Positions 25,569 to 33,677 of a DNA stretch of 64,000 bases are shown one piece after another. Position numbers and translations under genes: made by a program. The notes under the pieces are model-generated. The model was not told the origin of the DNA and did not search any database. It saw nothing but the letters and a program-made list of their open reading frames with translations. The stretch spans positions 186,001 through 250,000 of the forward strand of contig NZ_BMND01000002.1 in the NCBI RefSeq assembly GCF_014646275.1, written 5' to 3'. This DNA comes from Streptomyces kronopolitis (GTDB lineage: Bacteria > Actinomycetota > Actinomycetes > Streptomycetales > Streptomycetaceae). Within the stretch, counting starts at the first letter, position 1; every line of letters begins with the position of its first letter.

Positions 25569-25709
25569 TTACACGTCCTTCTGGTCGACCTCGAGGTTCG
25601 GCACGTTCTTGACCTGGGCGGTCTTCACCGTCTCCACGGAGAATCCGATCCGCTTCGGACGGGGAGCCGCGTGCGTCTCGCTCTTGGGTGCTACGGAAAC
25701 CTTGGTCAT
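25569..25709 (-). CDS. 46-residue precursor-like peptide
   Basis: ATG at 25709, stop TAA at 25569-25571, with a strong ribosome-binding site (AAGGAGAC) upstream. The peptide starts MTKVSVAPKSETHAA, continues PRPKRIGFSVETVK and ends TAQVKNVPNLEVDQKDV. It is charged, has no cysteine and no signal peptide, so it is not a classical lanthipeptide or sactipeptide. Size, position first in the operon, a hairpin right after it and a JmjC hydroxylase next door all fit a RiPP precursor. Lysines, asparagines, proline and aspartates in the C-terminal half are possible hydroxylation sites. I do not recognise a described family. Confidence 0.65.
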   Translation of the reverse strand: MTKVSVAPKSETHAAPRPKRIGFSVETVKTAQVKNVPNLEVDQKDV

Positions 25710-25823
25710 CACTGTCTCCTTGCCTAGGGAACTTCCCCTCCATTCCTACTACTTGTTGTCCATAACTGCGGGAAACGTGGGAATGGTCACGGGCGTCAGA
25801 TCGAGTCATAGTGTCTGCGGTGC

Positions 25824-25840
25824 TTGCCAATCGCTGGCAA
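25824..25840. promoter_or_regulatory. perfect palindrome, candidate operator of the peptide locus
   Basis: TTGCCA, five bases, TGGCAA: a perfect 6+5+6 inverted repeat 115 bases upstream of the peptide start, typical in size for a dimeric regulator site. Confidence 0.5.
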
Positions 25841-26233
25841 CTGTGCGCGGTGAGGGGCGGGTTACTGATCGTTTCCGGATGTGATGTGGGAGAGGTCGCA
25901 AGTAGGCGCGGGAACGGGCGAGTTCGATGTGCGCCCGGTGACCTGTCGGCGGGACTCCATACGCTGGTCAGAGCCCCGAAGATCGGCGTTCTAGGGCGCC
26001 GGCCGCCCGCCCGCCGCGGATTGTCTCCTCGTGCGTGAGGGGCGGTTGACGCACCTCGGAGCAGGCGGCTGTGTCTCGGCATGTCGCGCGGATTGTCCCG
26101 GCGAAGATTGGCGGAGACCAACATCAACAACCGGAACCGACAGATGCGGTTGTGCTTCCGGGAGGGTAATGCGCTGCTTCGACGTCCTTCCGGCACCCGA
26201 TTCAATCCAGGTGCCAGACGTGCGGCGTGGTCC

Positions 26234-26239
26234 TACAGT
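26234..26239 (+). promoter_or_regulatory. -10 box of the alpha/beta hydrolase gene (leaderless type)
   Basis: TACAGT ends 8 bases before the ATG at 26248, so transcription likely starts at or beside the start codon. No ribosome-binding site is present, which agrees. Confidence 0.45.
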
Positions 26240-26247
26240 GAGGCCCG

Positions 26248-27108
26248 ATGACACTCCTACACGCTCATGACTACGGGGGCGACGGCCCTCAACTGGTTCT
26301 TCTGCACGGTTATTCGCGGTCCCTCACTGACTGGGACCCCTCGGCCGCTCTGCTCACCGCCGGGCACCGGGTGCTCGCCGTTGACCTTCCCGGGCACGGC
26401 CGTTCTCCCGACATCTCCCCCTGGACCCTTCCCGGCGTGGTGCGGGACCTCGCGGACACACTCGACGCGCACGGCGTGCCGGAGGCCGTTGTGGTGGGCC
26501 ATTCCCTCGGCGGGTTGGTCGCGGTCGAGTACGCCCGGGCGAACCCGGACCGTGCCCGTGCCCGTGCGGCCGTGAATCTCGACGGCTTCTGGTGGGGACG
26601 CGAGTACCCCGGTGCTGAACGGGTGAGTGAGGGGCTGCTGGCGTCGTCCGGGGCCATCGCGTCACCCGGGTACATCGAGGAGCAGGTCGCCAATGCCGCC
26701 CGGCTGGGGATTTCCGCCGAGCGTGCGGAGGCCGCCACCCGCGCCGCCGCACGTCCGCTGCCCGACGGCAGGTGGCAGACGCTCCCGGAACGGGCGGCGG
26801 CGTGGGAGATCCTCGACGAACTCCACAGGCTCGGCGCACTCGGTGTCACCACCTGGGTCGACGGGGTCGACCGCCCGCTGCTGCTCGTACAGGCCGTCCG
26901 ACGGCTCCCGCCTGCGCCCGGCCACGAGTGGTTCGACGAGTTCAACGCCCGGTTCGCAAGCGACCTCTCCGAGCAGCTGGCCACGCTCTCCCGCACCCGG
27001 CCGACCGTCAGCGTCGACCGGATCGACGCCAGCCACCCCACGATCCCGGAGACTCCGCACGCGGTGGCGGCGCTGGTCGCCGACTTCGTTCGCGGACTGC
27101 CCGGCTGA
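26248..27108 (+). CDS. alpha/beta hydrolase
   Basis: A 286-residue hydrolase of the alpha/beta fold. HGYSRSLTDWDP is the oxyanion-loop region, DLPGHGRSPD follows strand 4, the nucleophile elbow is VVGHSLGGLVAVEYA with serine, and the histidine is probably in DASHPTIPETP near the C-terminus. Serine at the elbow points to an esterase, lactonase or peptidase-like role. It is divergent from the precursor-peptide operon, so a role in processing or immunity is conceivable but unsupported. It is followed by a hairpin at 27122-27154. Confidence 0.82.
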   Translation: MTLLHAHDYGGDGPQLVLLHGYSRSLTDWDPSAALLTAGHRVLAVDLPGHGRSPDISPWTLPGVVRDLADTLDAHGVPEAVVVGHSLGGLVAVEYARANPDRARARAAVNLDGFWWGREYPGAERVSEGLLASSGAIASPGYIEEQVANAARLGISAERAEAATRAAARPLPDGRWQTLPERAAAWEILDELHRLGALGVTTWVDGVDRPLLLVQAVRRLPPAPGHEWFDEFNARFASDLSEQLATLSRTRPTVSVDRIDASHPTIPETPHAVAALVADFVRGLPG

Positions 27109-27121
27109 ACGGTGCCGCGTA

Positions 27122-27154
27122 GCTGACGGACGGACGCGGATGCCGTCCGTCAGC
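27122..27154 (+). terminator. 12-bp hairpin after the hydrolase gene
   Basis: GCTGACGGACGG (27122-27133) and its complement (27143-27154), 9-base loop, 13 bases after the stop. Confidence 0.65.
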
Positions 27155-27196
27155 GCGTCGGGCACATGCGGGTGGTGGGACGGAGGCGTGCCCCCG

Positions 27197-27910
27197 TCAG
27201 AGTCCCGGGCCGAGCAGTGCCTTCTCGTGTTGCATGCGGGTGAGGCGGTGTACGAAGAGAATGGCGAGGGCGGCGGCCGCGATGTTGCAGACGTCGCTCG
27301 CCATGAGGCCGGCGATGGCTCCCTTAATCTCGCCCGCGGTCCGGGCCCTGTTGTACTGCTGGCCGGCGAATCGTCCGAAGATGAGGTCCACGAGCCACAG
27401 CGCCCACCACCCGTTGAGCACCGCCCTGGAGCGGCCGCGCGCGCCGACGCTGGCGTTCCAGATGTCGGTGGCGATCCGGCGGGGGAACCACAGGTTGATC
27501 ACGGGCACGAACCAGCCCCAGATCGCCCAGGCGCGCTTCTTCGTGTGGTACTCGGGCGCGAAGACCTCGGCGTTGACGCGGGTGCGGTAAAACCAGGTGA
27601 CGAAGACCGCGGCGGTGGCGAGGGTGGCCGCGAACTGCACGACTCCGGACGCCCCGTACAGCGAGTCCGCCTGGTCGATCTCCTGCGCGGTCACGGATCC
27701 GAGGTCGTCTAGGAGCCTGCCGAGCAGTCGGTACGAGTGGTTGCCCTGCCACAGGGCGAAGAGGTCGGCGACGATGACGAGGCCGAGCATGGCCATCACC
27801 GCCTTCGAGAGCCCGACCGGCGAGCGGAGACGGGCCTGTGGGCCGGGCGGGCCGTACCAGCCGGATGACGACGGCGGTGGCGGCGGTGGCGCCATGGGCA
27901 GATGAGACAT
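27197..27910 (-). CDS. DUF4328 domain membrane protein
   Basis: A 237-residue membrane protein. A proline/glycine-rich N-terminal tail (PMAPPPPPPSSSGWYGPPG) precedes about five helices. The family core is seen in VGLSKAVMAMLGLVIVADLF, FVTWFYRTRVNAEVF, HTKKRAWAIWGWFVPVINLWFPRRIATDIW and ALWLVDLIFGRF, which are typical of DUF4328. Function unknown; such proteins are common in Streptomyces. ATG at 27910 chosen because it starts the tail directly; a longer frame upstream has no family match. Confidence 0.85.
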   Translation of the reverse strand: MSHLPMAPPPPPPSSSGWYGPPGPQARLRSPVGLSKAVMAMLGLVIVADLFALWQGNHSYRLLGRLLDDLGSVTAQEIDQADSLYGASGVVQFAATLATAAVFVTWFYRTRVNAEVFAPEYHTKKRAWAIWGWFVPVINLWFPRRIATDIWNASVGARGRSRAVLNGWWALWLVDLIFGRFAGQQYNRARTAGEIKGAIAGLMASDVCNIAAAALAILFVHRLTRMQHEKALLGPGL

Positions 27911-28055
27911 GCGAAACCCCCCACGGGTCAGGACAGCTGTGTGTGCGCATGAAGGGGGCCGCCTCTCCCCGAGGCGGCCCAAGCGCATGCGGAACATATG
28001 TTCTGCACAGCGGTCCTGTCCATCGAAATGCGGACAGGAGGGGGATTGTCGGTGG

Positions 28056-29081
28056 TCAGTGGGTGGTGAGGACCATGCGGAAGCGGGCGGTGCCGGAGAG
28101 CATCTTCTGGTAGGCCTCGGCGGCCTCTTCCAGCGGCACCGTCTCGACCATGGGCCGGATGCCGTTCAGCGCGCTGAACGCCATGGTGTCCTCCACGTCC
28201 TGCGAGGTGCCGGACGGATGACCGCGGACGATCCTGCCGGACAGAATCAGTTGTGCCGGGCCGATCGCCAGCGGTTCGGGGGCCGCGCCGACGACCACCA
28301 GTTCGCCGCGGTGCGTGAGTCCGTCCACGGTCGCGGTGATGGCGTCGGAGTTGGTCGCGGTGGCCAGCACCACCTTGGCGCCGCCGAGGGACTGCAAGGC
28401 GTCCGCGGTGGTGGTGTCCGCCGTGCTGTCGATGTAGTGGTGGGCGCCGAGCTGCTTGGCGAGATCGGCCTTGTCGCCCCCGCGGGCGATGGCCACGGTC
28501 TCGAAGCCCATCGCGACGGCGTACTTCACGGCCAGATGTCCGAGGCCGCCGATGCCGAGCACGGCGACCAGGTCGCCCGGCCGGGCGGAGCTGCGCCGCA
28601 GCCCGTTGTACGTGGTCACCCCCGCGCAGGCCAGGGGTCCCGCATCGACCGCCGACAGCGCGTCGGGGATCCGGGCCAGGGCGTCGACCGGTGCGATCAC
28701 CGATTCGGCGAAGCCACCCTCATACGACCATCCGGGTACCTTCAGGTACTGGCACACGATGAAGTCGCCCTGTCGGCAGGCGGTGCAGTGGCCGCAGCTG
28801 CCGCCGAACCATCCGACCGCGACCCGGTCGCCCACCTGCCAGCCACGCTCCTGCGTCCCCTCGCCGAGTTCCTCGATGCGCCCGGCGATCTCATGCCCGG
28901 GGACCAGCGGAAATGTGACGCCCGGGAGCATGGCGTCCACGAACAGGGCGTCGCTGTGGCAGACCCCGCAGGCCTCCACGTCGATGCGCACATGGCCGGG
29001 GCCCGGCCGCCGGGTCTCCCGCTCGGCGCTTTCGGGCTGTCCGCCGACGGCGGTGACCTGCGCGACTCGATAGGCACTCAT
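28056..29081 (-). CDS. zinc-dependent alcohol dehydrogenase
   Basis: A 341-residue medium-chain dehydrogenase. Catalytic zinc ligands are in CGVCHSD, GHEIAGRI and later PLACAGVTTY; the structural zinc site is CGHCTACRQGDFIVC. The NAD(P)-binding motif is VAVLGIGGLGHLAVKYA, and ARGGDKADLAKQLGAHHYID follows. This pattern matches the AdhP-like NAD-dependent alcohol dehydrogenases that oxidise primary alcohols to aldehydes in the cytoplasm. Start at ATG 29081. It stands apart from its neighbours on the minus strand. Confidence 0.9.
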   Translation of the reverse strand: MSAYRVAQVTAVGGQPESAERETRRPGPGHVRIDVEACGVCHSDALFVDAMLPGVTFPLVPGHEIAGRIEELGEGTQERGWQVGDRVAVGWFGGSCGHCTACRQGDFIVCQYLKVPGWSYEGGFAESVIAPVDALARIPDALSAVDAGPLACAGVTTYNGLRRSSARPGDLVAVLGIGGLGHLAVKYAVAMGFETVAIARGGDKADLAKQLGAHHYIDSTADTTTADALQSLGGAKVVLATATNSDAITATVDGLTHRGELVVVGAAPEPLAIGPAQLILSGRIVRGHPSGTSQDVEDTMAFSALNGIRPMVETVPLEEAAEAYQKMLSGTARFRMVLTTH

Positions 29082-29200
29082 CCGGACCTCTCCCAAAGGC
29101 GTGTATGACAGCCCCCGGAACCAGCAGACCAGCTCCGGCATCATCGCGCGCGTCGAAGGGGCGGCCTGCCGCCGCGGACGGGCAGTGGGGGAGGGCTGCC

Positions 29201-29908
29201 TCAGTCGAGGATGTGCCGCAGGTAGGACCGGGGGTCGTCGAGGTAGCGGCGCCAGTGGTCGACCAGCGCGAGTTCGTCCCAGGCCACTCGGCGCACACCG
29301 TGCTCGCCGATCTCGACGATGTCCGCGCCGGGCAGCGCGGTCAGCAGCGGAGAGTGGGTGGCGCAGATGACCTGGCCGCCGCTCTTCACCAACTGGTCGA
29401 GGTGGCCCAGCAGTTCGAGGCAGGAGGTGAACGACAGTGCTGCTTCCGGCTCGTCCATCACATACAGCCCGGGCTGGAGGAACTTCCGCCGAAACGCCTC
29501 CAGGAAGCCCTCGCCGTGACTGACGGCATCGGGTGCGAACCCCTCCCGCTCCAGCGCGTTCAACGCTGTTTCGGCGCGCAGGAAGAAGCCCTTGCGAGCC
29601 GACCAGTTGCTGAGCATGTGCCGGCCGCGCGGCGCCGCGTCGAAGCGGATCCGCTCCCCGAGGGCGGATTTGGCGCGGTGGCTGGCGTAGCGCCAGTCGT
29701 GGGAGCCGCCCCAGGGGTCCAGGCCGAAGCCCTCGGCGAAGGCCTCGATCAGAGTCGATTTGCCGGAGCCGTTCTCGCCGACCAGGAAGGTCACCGGTGC
29801 GCTGAAGCGCAGCCCGTCCGCCAGGAGCGCGCGTACACAGGGCACGGACCAGGGCCATTCGCCGTCGTCAGGGGCGGCCACGTATGCGTACGCGCGTTCG
29901 ATAATCAT
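29201..29908 (-). CDS. AAA/ABC-type ATPase
   Basis: A 235-residue single-domain ATPase. Walker A is FLVGENGSGKSTLIEAFA, a signature-like SHGEGFLEAF replaces LSGGE, Walker B is GLYVMDEPEAALS and the H-loop is ICATHSPLL. The order and the DEPEAALS sequence match the stand-alone predicted ATPases of the AAA_23 type widespread in bacteria, distant from membrane ABC transporters and nearer SMC/RecF-like enzymes. No partner nuclease gene is adjacent. Role unknown. Confidence 0.82.
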   Translation of the reverse strand: MIIERAYAYVAAPDDGEWPWSVPCVRALLADGLRFSAPVTFLVGENGSGKSTLIEAFAEGFGLDPWGGSHDWRYASHRAKSALGERIRFDAAPRGRHMLSNWSARKGFFLRAETALNALEREGFAPDAVSHGEGFLEAFRRKFLQPGLYVMDEPEAALSFTSCLELLGHLDQLVKSGGQVICATHSPLLTALPGADIVEIGEHGVRRVAWDELALVDHWRRYLDDPRSYLRHILD

Positions 29909-30043
29909 CTGGCGAGTCTCGCATGCGGGACCCGTGCGGAGTGTCCTCTGATGCGAGATGTCGTTTCGGTCGGGCATCCCGTTGGGGCCTTCCTGGTCTG
30001 AGATCATCAGTAAGGCCGTACAACTGAACGCAGGGGGAAGACC

Positions 30044-30250
30044 ATGATCAATCTGCTGCTGCTCGGCGTCGTGCTGCTCGCCGTCGGCGGGTGTGCATGC
30101 GTGCTGTGGGCGGAGCGCGGCGGACCCCGCTGGGTCTGCCGCGTGGCGACCGTGACGCTCGCCGCGAGCGAGCTGGTGCGTCGCGCCGAGAAGCGCCGAC
30201 GCCGACGCGAGCGCCGGAGCATGACGGGGAACACGAGCGGTCATGACTAG
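30044..30250 (+). CDS. small membrane protein
   Basis: A 68-residue protein with one N-terminal hydrophobic helix (MINLLLLGVVLLAVGGCACVL), followed by a basic segment RRAEKRRRRRERR. A good ribosome-binding site (GGGGGAAGA) precedes the ATG. The stop overlaps that of the convergent gvpK by 3 bases. I do not recognise a family. The basic cytoplasmic tail could bind nucleic acid or acidic proteins. Real-gene status is supported by the start signals and positioning. Confidence 0.6.
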   Translation: MINLLLLGVVLLAVGGCACVLWAERGGPRWVCRVATVTLAASELVRRAEKRRRRRERRSMTGNTSGHD

Positions 30251-30744
30251 AGCAGCGAGCCCAGCGGGCCGAGGTCCAGGTTGAGGTCGCTCATGGTGAG
30301 TCCGTAGCGGCCGCAGAGTTCCGACATCCGGTCCTCAAGAATCATCAGAGTCATTCCGATGCGTTCTTCCTGGTCCTCGGTGAGGTCGCCGTGGTCGGTG
30401 CGGTGCAGTGCGGTGCGCTCCATGAGCTGTCGCAGGAGCTCGACGATGGTCAGCACCAGTTTGATGAGATCGCGTTCGACGGTCTCGGGGTCGGTCGCCA
30501 GCCGCCGCGCCACCTCGCTGCCCGACGTCCGGTCGTTCGCCCCGGCCGGTACCAGATCGAAGGCCCGGGCCGCGGCCTGGGCGACCTCCGCGAAGGCGGG
30601 ATCGGGGGCACGGCCGGGGGCATGGGTGTGGTCTTCCGGCACGAGCACACTCCTCCTTGGGGGCTGACTTGGGGTCTGGTTTGTGGTGCTGGCTTGTGGG
30701 GCTGAACTGACGTTCTCGGTAACGGTGTTGGGCGTGCCCCTCAC
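30247..30744 (-). CDS. gvpK: gas vesicle protein K
   Basis: A 165-residue GvpK. The conserved core is DPETVERDLIKLVLTIVELLRQLMERTALHR, then LTEDQEERIGMTLMILEDRMSELC and the C-terminal GLTMSDLNLDLGPLGSLL. The N-terminal about 45 residues are a low-complexity Pro/Ser-rich extension. GvpK is needed for vesicle assembly. I start it at GTG 30744, which overlaps the gvpS stop by 4 bases (GTGA). It is the last gene of the cluster and converges on a small membrane-protein gene. Confidence 0.92.
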   Translation of the reverse strand: MRGTPNTVTENVSSAPQASTTNQTPSQPPRRSVLVPEDHTHAPGRAPDPAFAEVAQAAARAFDLVPAGANDRTSGSEVARRLATDPETVERDLIKLVLTIVELLRQLMERTALHRTDHGDLTEDQEERIGMTLMILEDRMSELCGRYGLTMSDLNLDLGPLGSLL

Positions 30745-31007
30745 CACGGTGCCGGGTCGTCGGGGGTGATCGAGTGGATGACCGCGCGCAGATTGATCCG
30801 GACCAGATCCACATCGGCGACCGACAGGACGAGGTCGCCGGTGAGCACCGCGCCACCGTTCAGCAGGCGGTCCAGGAGGTCGATCAGGGCGACCTGCCGA
30901 CCGGCGAGCGACTCCTCCTCGGACAGATCGGTGATGCCGTGGTCACGGGGGACGCCGGGGATGCCGGGGAGCCCGCCGCTGTTCGTCGGAGCCGGGTCGT
31001 GTGTCAT
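30741..31007 (-). CDS. gvpS: gas vesicle protein S (GvpA/J family)
   Basis: An 88-residue GvpA/J-fold protein. ALIDLLDRLLNGGAVLTGDLVLSVADVDLVRINLRAVIHSI is the alpha-beta-beta-alpha core found in all shell-related Gvps. The N-terminal about 30 residues are Pro/Gly-rich. ATG at 31007 overlaps the gvpL stop (ATGA). By order in Streptomyces clusters it is GvpS, a minor structural or nucleation protein; GvpJ is the alternative name for this fold. Confidence 0.88.
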   Translation of the reverse strand: MTHDPAPTNSGGLPGIPGVPRDHGITDLSEEESLAGRQVALIDLLDRLLNGGAVLTGDLVLSVADVDLVRINLRAVIHSITPDDPAPW

Positions 31008-31915
31008 GTGCCGGCGCCCGCCGTGGGGGGTGTGGCGAAGGAGTACGGGGCCCACGGTCCGGTGATCTCCACCTGTACGCCGGGTACGTCGTCGGCCAGC
31101 CCCGCCAGGGCCTGCCGGAACTCCGCCACCCGCTCGACGGGTACCAGGTAGGCCTCGTTGGAGATGTTCTCGCCGGGGCCCGCAGCCAGCTCGCCCTGCT
31201 GCGGACGGTGCGCCACCCTGGCCCGGGCGAGCGCGGAGACCCGGTCCGGTACGGCGCCCGCGACCGCCCCCGCCGCACGGTACGCGTCGCGGTGCTGGCG
31301 CCGCTGCGCCCGGCGCTGCTGAAGGTAGGCGCGGCCGGCGCCGGCCGGCGCCGAGGCCGGTGCTGGGGCAGGGGCCGGTGGCGCCGTGGCGGCCTCGCGG
31401 GGGTCGGCGTAGACCTTGACCCCCAGCTCGATGTGCCCGTCGAGCCAGGCCAGCAGGTCGCCGAAGTCGGTACGGCGCTCGTGGAGCATCGACCGGACCC
31501 GGGCGTCGTCCAGATACACCGTGGCCAGCCGCATGGGGAGGGCAGCCGTCGTGGCGTACGCGGCTTCGATCACCGCGTGATGGGTACGGGCGACGGCCTC
31601 CAGCTCGGACAGGTCCTCCAGCCGTGCCCGCATGCCCTCCTCGCTGTATGCGCCGGCGGGTACCGAGGACACGAGGGCGGTCAGCTCGCCGCGGGTGACC
31701 GTCCGGAGCGGTCCGCCCTCCAGGCCGGTGAGGTGCGCGGCCTTCGTGTCGAGTTCCGAGCCCGCGCGGCTGATGGCGTAGACGTACGAGACCGTGGCGG
31801 CGGGGTCCGTGGTGGCGGGATGCGTGGTGCCGGGGTCCGTCGGGCTGTCCAGGCTGTTCGGGCCGTCGGGCGTCGGAGGGACGTCCGCTCCGGTGGGCCG
31901 GGAGTCGGTGGTCAC
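31004..31915 (-). CDS. gvpL: gas vesicle protein L (GvpL/F family)
   Basis: A 303-residue GvpL/GvpF-family protein, an accessory factor that keeps GvpA soluble during assembly. Conserved parts are VSYVYAISRAG at about residue 42, ALVSSVPAGAYSEEGMRARLEDL, LPMRLATVYLDDARV, LDGHIELGVKVYAD, and near the end ISNEAYLVPVERVAEF and VEITGPWAPYSF. The first 40 residues and the middle (APAPAPASAPAGAG) are low-complexity inserts. GTG at 31915 overlaps the gvpJ stop (GTGA). Confidence 0.92.
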   Translation of the reverse strand: MTTDSRPTGADVPPTPDGPNSLDSPTDPGTTHPATTDPAATVSYVYAISRAGSELDTKAAHLTGLEGGPLRTVTRGELTALVSSVPAGAYSEEGMRARLEDLSELEAVARTHHAVIEAAYATTAALPMRLATVYLDDARVRSMLHERRTDFGDLLAWLDGHIELGVKVYADPREAATAPPAPAPAPASAPAGAGRAYLQQRRAQRRQHRDAYRAAGAVAGAVPDRVSALARARVAHRPQQGELAAGPGENISNEAYLVPVERVAEFRQALAGLADDVPGVQVEITGPWAPYSFATPPTAGAGT

Positions 31916-32379
31916 CGTTCCTCCTCCTCATGATCCTGACGGTCGTGCGCCGTCTGCGGTGTTCCGTCGTTCTGGGAACTCTCGTCCTGGGAACTCTTCG
32001 GCAGGCCGACGGCGGCGCGTAGTTCGGCGAGTTCGGCGCGCAGCCGGGCGTTCTCCTCGGCCAGGCGGTCGCCGCCCGCCGGCGGAGCGGCCGCGGGCGC
32101 GACCTGCGCGGGGGAGTGGGCGCGGGACGAGAGCGAGGGGTCGTGCTCCCACCAGTCGATGCCCATCTCCTTGGCCTTGTCGACGGAGGCGACGAGCAGC
32201 CGTAGTTTGATGGTCAGCAGCTCGATGTCGAGCAGGTTGATCTGAATGTCGCCCGCGATGACGACGCCCTTGTCGAGGACGCGTTCGAGGATGTCCGCCA
32301 GGTTGGCGGACGACCCTTGCCCGTTGTACGGGGACACCCCGGAGGACGGTCCCATACGGCCGGCGAGTGAATCGGACAC
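31912..32379 (-). CDS. gvpJ: gas vesicle protein J (GvpA/J family)
   Basis: A 155-residue protein with the GvpA-type core ANLADILERVLDKGVVIAGDIQINLLDIELLTIKLRLLVASVDKAKEMG, followed by WWEHDP and a long tail with a predicted coiled coil (GDRLAEENARLRAELAELRAAVG). GvpJ is a minor shell protein shaping or nucleating the vesicle. Start GTG 32379. It begins 57 bases after gvpZ ends. Confidence 0.9.
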   Translation of the reverse strand: MSDSLAGRMGPSSGVSPYNGQGSSANLADILERVLDKGVVIAGDIQINLLDIELLTIKLRLLVASVDKAKEMGIDWWEHDPSLSSRAHSPAQVAPAAAPPAGGDRLAEENARLRAELAELRAAVGLPKSSQDESSQNDGTPQTAHDRQDHEEEER

Positions 32380-32435
32380 GTGATCAGCCTCGTCTGTGCG
32401 TCAGGGGCAGGTGGGCGGGGGAGGGGGGAGCAGGT

Positions 32436-33677
32436 CTATCGACGGGAGGCTGCGACGGGGCGGCGGCGTGTGCGACGGGCGGGCGGGGCGTCCTCTTCTT
32501 CGTCCTCCTCGCCCAGTTCGTCTTCCTCGTCCCACTCGCGGCCTTCCTCGGCCTCGTCGTCCGCTTCTTCTTCGTCGTCTTCGAGGCCGGGCTCGTCGTC
32601 CTCCTCTGCTTCCGGTTCGTCTTCTTCTTCGTGGTCTCCCGCGGCCTCGTCATCGGACTCGTCCCGGACGTCGTCGGGGTACTCCTCGCCCTCGTCGTCG
32701 TCCTCGTACGCCTCGTCATCCCGTACGTCGTCCGCGTCCGCATCCGTGTCATCGGAGTCGCCGTCGAACTCGTCCTCGGCGGAGGAATCGTCTTCGGTGG
32801 CGGACTCGTCCTCGCCGGCGCGCTCCTCTTCCTCCACGGCGTCGGCGTGCTCGACGACGACCTCGCCGTCGCGGATCTCGCCCCGCCAGCCGTCGGTCGC
32901 CTCGCCCCGCATCATCAGGAACTTGCGGTAGAGCTTGAGGTCGAGACGGGCGCGTCGGCCCTGGGCGCGCCAGATGTTGCCGGTCTTCTCGAAGAGGCCC
33001 TTGGGGAAGTACTCCAGCACCAGCAGCACCCGCGTCAGGTCCTCGGTGAGGGGGTGGAAGGTCACCACGCCCTTGACCGTTCCCTTGGCGCCCTCGGTGG
33101 TCCAGGTGATGCGCTCGTCGGGCACTTGCTCGGTGACGTTCGCCCGCCAACTCCGGGTGGACTTGGCGACCTTGACCTTCCAGTTGCTGGTGGTGTCGTC
33201 GGCCTTCTCGACACTGACGACACCCTTGGCGAAGGTGCTGAATTCCTGGAACTGGGTCCACTGGTCGTATGCCTCGCGGACCGGCACACCCACGTCGATG
33301 TCCTCGACGATGGTCACACTCTTGGACTTGCCGCCCCCGCCCTTGCGGCCCTTGCCGAACAAGCCCTTGACCTTGTCCTTGAGCTTGCCCTTGACGGTGT
33401 CCTTGAGGTGCGAGGCGCCGGCGGTCAGTGCGGCCTGCGCCGGTGAGCTGCCCTCGCCGAGCGCCTTGCCGCCCTTGGCGAGGCTGCTGACGAGGGAGCC
33501 CGCACCCTGGCCGGGCTCGCCGAGTCGGGCGACGCCTGCGCCCAGTCGGTGGCCGAGGTTGGTGACGGCGTGCTGGGCCCGGGCCTGGAGGTACTTCTGG
33601 AATTCCTCCTTGAGTTCCTCGGCGGCCGGGCTCTTCACCACGTCGTTCTTCACCTTGCTGAACGTGGACTCAGTCAT
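32436..33677 (-). CDS. gvpZ: GvpZ-like SRPBCC protein with acidic tail
   Basis: A 413-residue protein. An N-terminal helical part (FSKVKNDVVKSPAAEELKEEFQKYLQARAQ) precedes a START/SRPBCC domain (SVTIVEDIDVGVPVREAYDQW to LDLKLYRKFLM), as in polyketide cyclase-like ligand-binding folds. The last about 140 residues are almost all Asp/Glu/Ser/Ala, with a final basic RRTRRRPVAASRR. By gene order it is GvpZ of Streptomyces clusters; its role in vesicle formation is unclear. Starts at ATG 33677, overlapping the end of gvpY by 8 bases. Confidence 0.8.
   Translation of the reverse strand: MTESTFSKVKNDVVKSPAAEELKEEFQKYLQARAQHAVTNLGHRLGAGVARLGEPGQGAGSLVSSLAKGGKALGEGSSPAQAALTAGASHLKDTVKGKLKDKVKGLFGKGRKGGGGKSKSVTIVEDIDVGVPVREAYDQWTQFQEFSTFAKGVVSVEKADDTTSNWKVKVAKSTRSWRANVTEQVPDERITWTTEGAKGTVKGVVTFHPLTEDLTRVLLVLEYFPKGLFEKTGNIWRAQGRRARLDLKLYRKFLMMRGEATDGWRGEIRDGEVVVEHADAVEEEERAGEDESATEDDSSAEDEFDGDSDDTDADADDVRDDEAYEDDDEGEEYPDDVRDESDDEAAGDHEEEDEPEAEEDDEPGLEDDEEEADDEAEEGREWDEEDELGEEDEEEDAPPARRTRRRPVAASRR

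Larger units (their letters stand above)
25710..26247. other. divergent regulatory region of the peptide locus
   Basis: A 538-base gap between the peptide gene (minus) and the hydrolase gene (plus). It contains the TTGCCA-N5-TGGCAA palindrome at 25824-25840 and a 7-base inverted repeat ACAACCG (26127-26133)/CGGTTGT (26147-26153). No protein-coding frame in it looks real. Confidence 0.5.

Noticed and set aside
25543..26205. Long minus-strand 220-codon frame containing the peptide-gene region as one protein
   Set aside because: It reads a different frame from the peptide and has no domain; the 46-residue frame has the ribosome-binding site and hairpin.
32436..32950. Plus-strand frames in the gvpZ acidic-tail region (Ser/Val-rich, membrane-like)
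   Set aside because: They are shadows of GAC/GAG repeats coding for the Asp/Glu tail on the minus strand.
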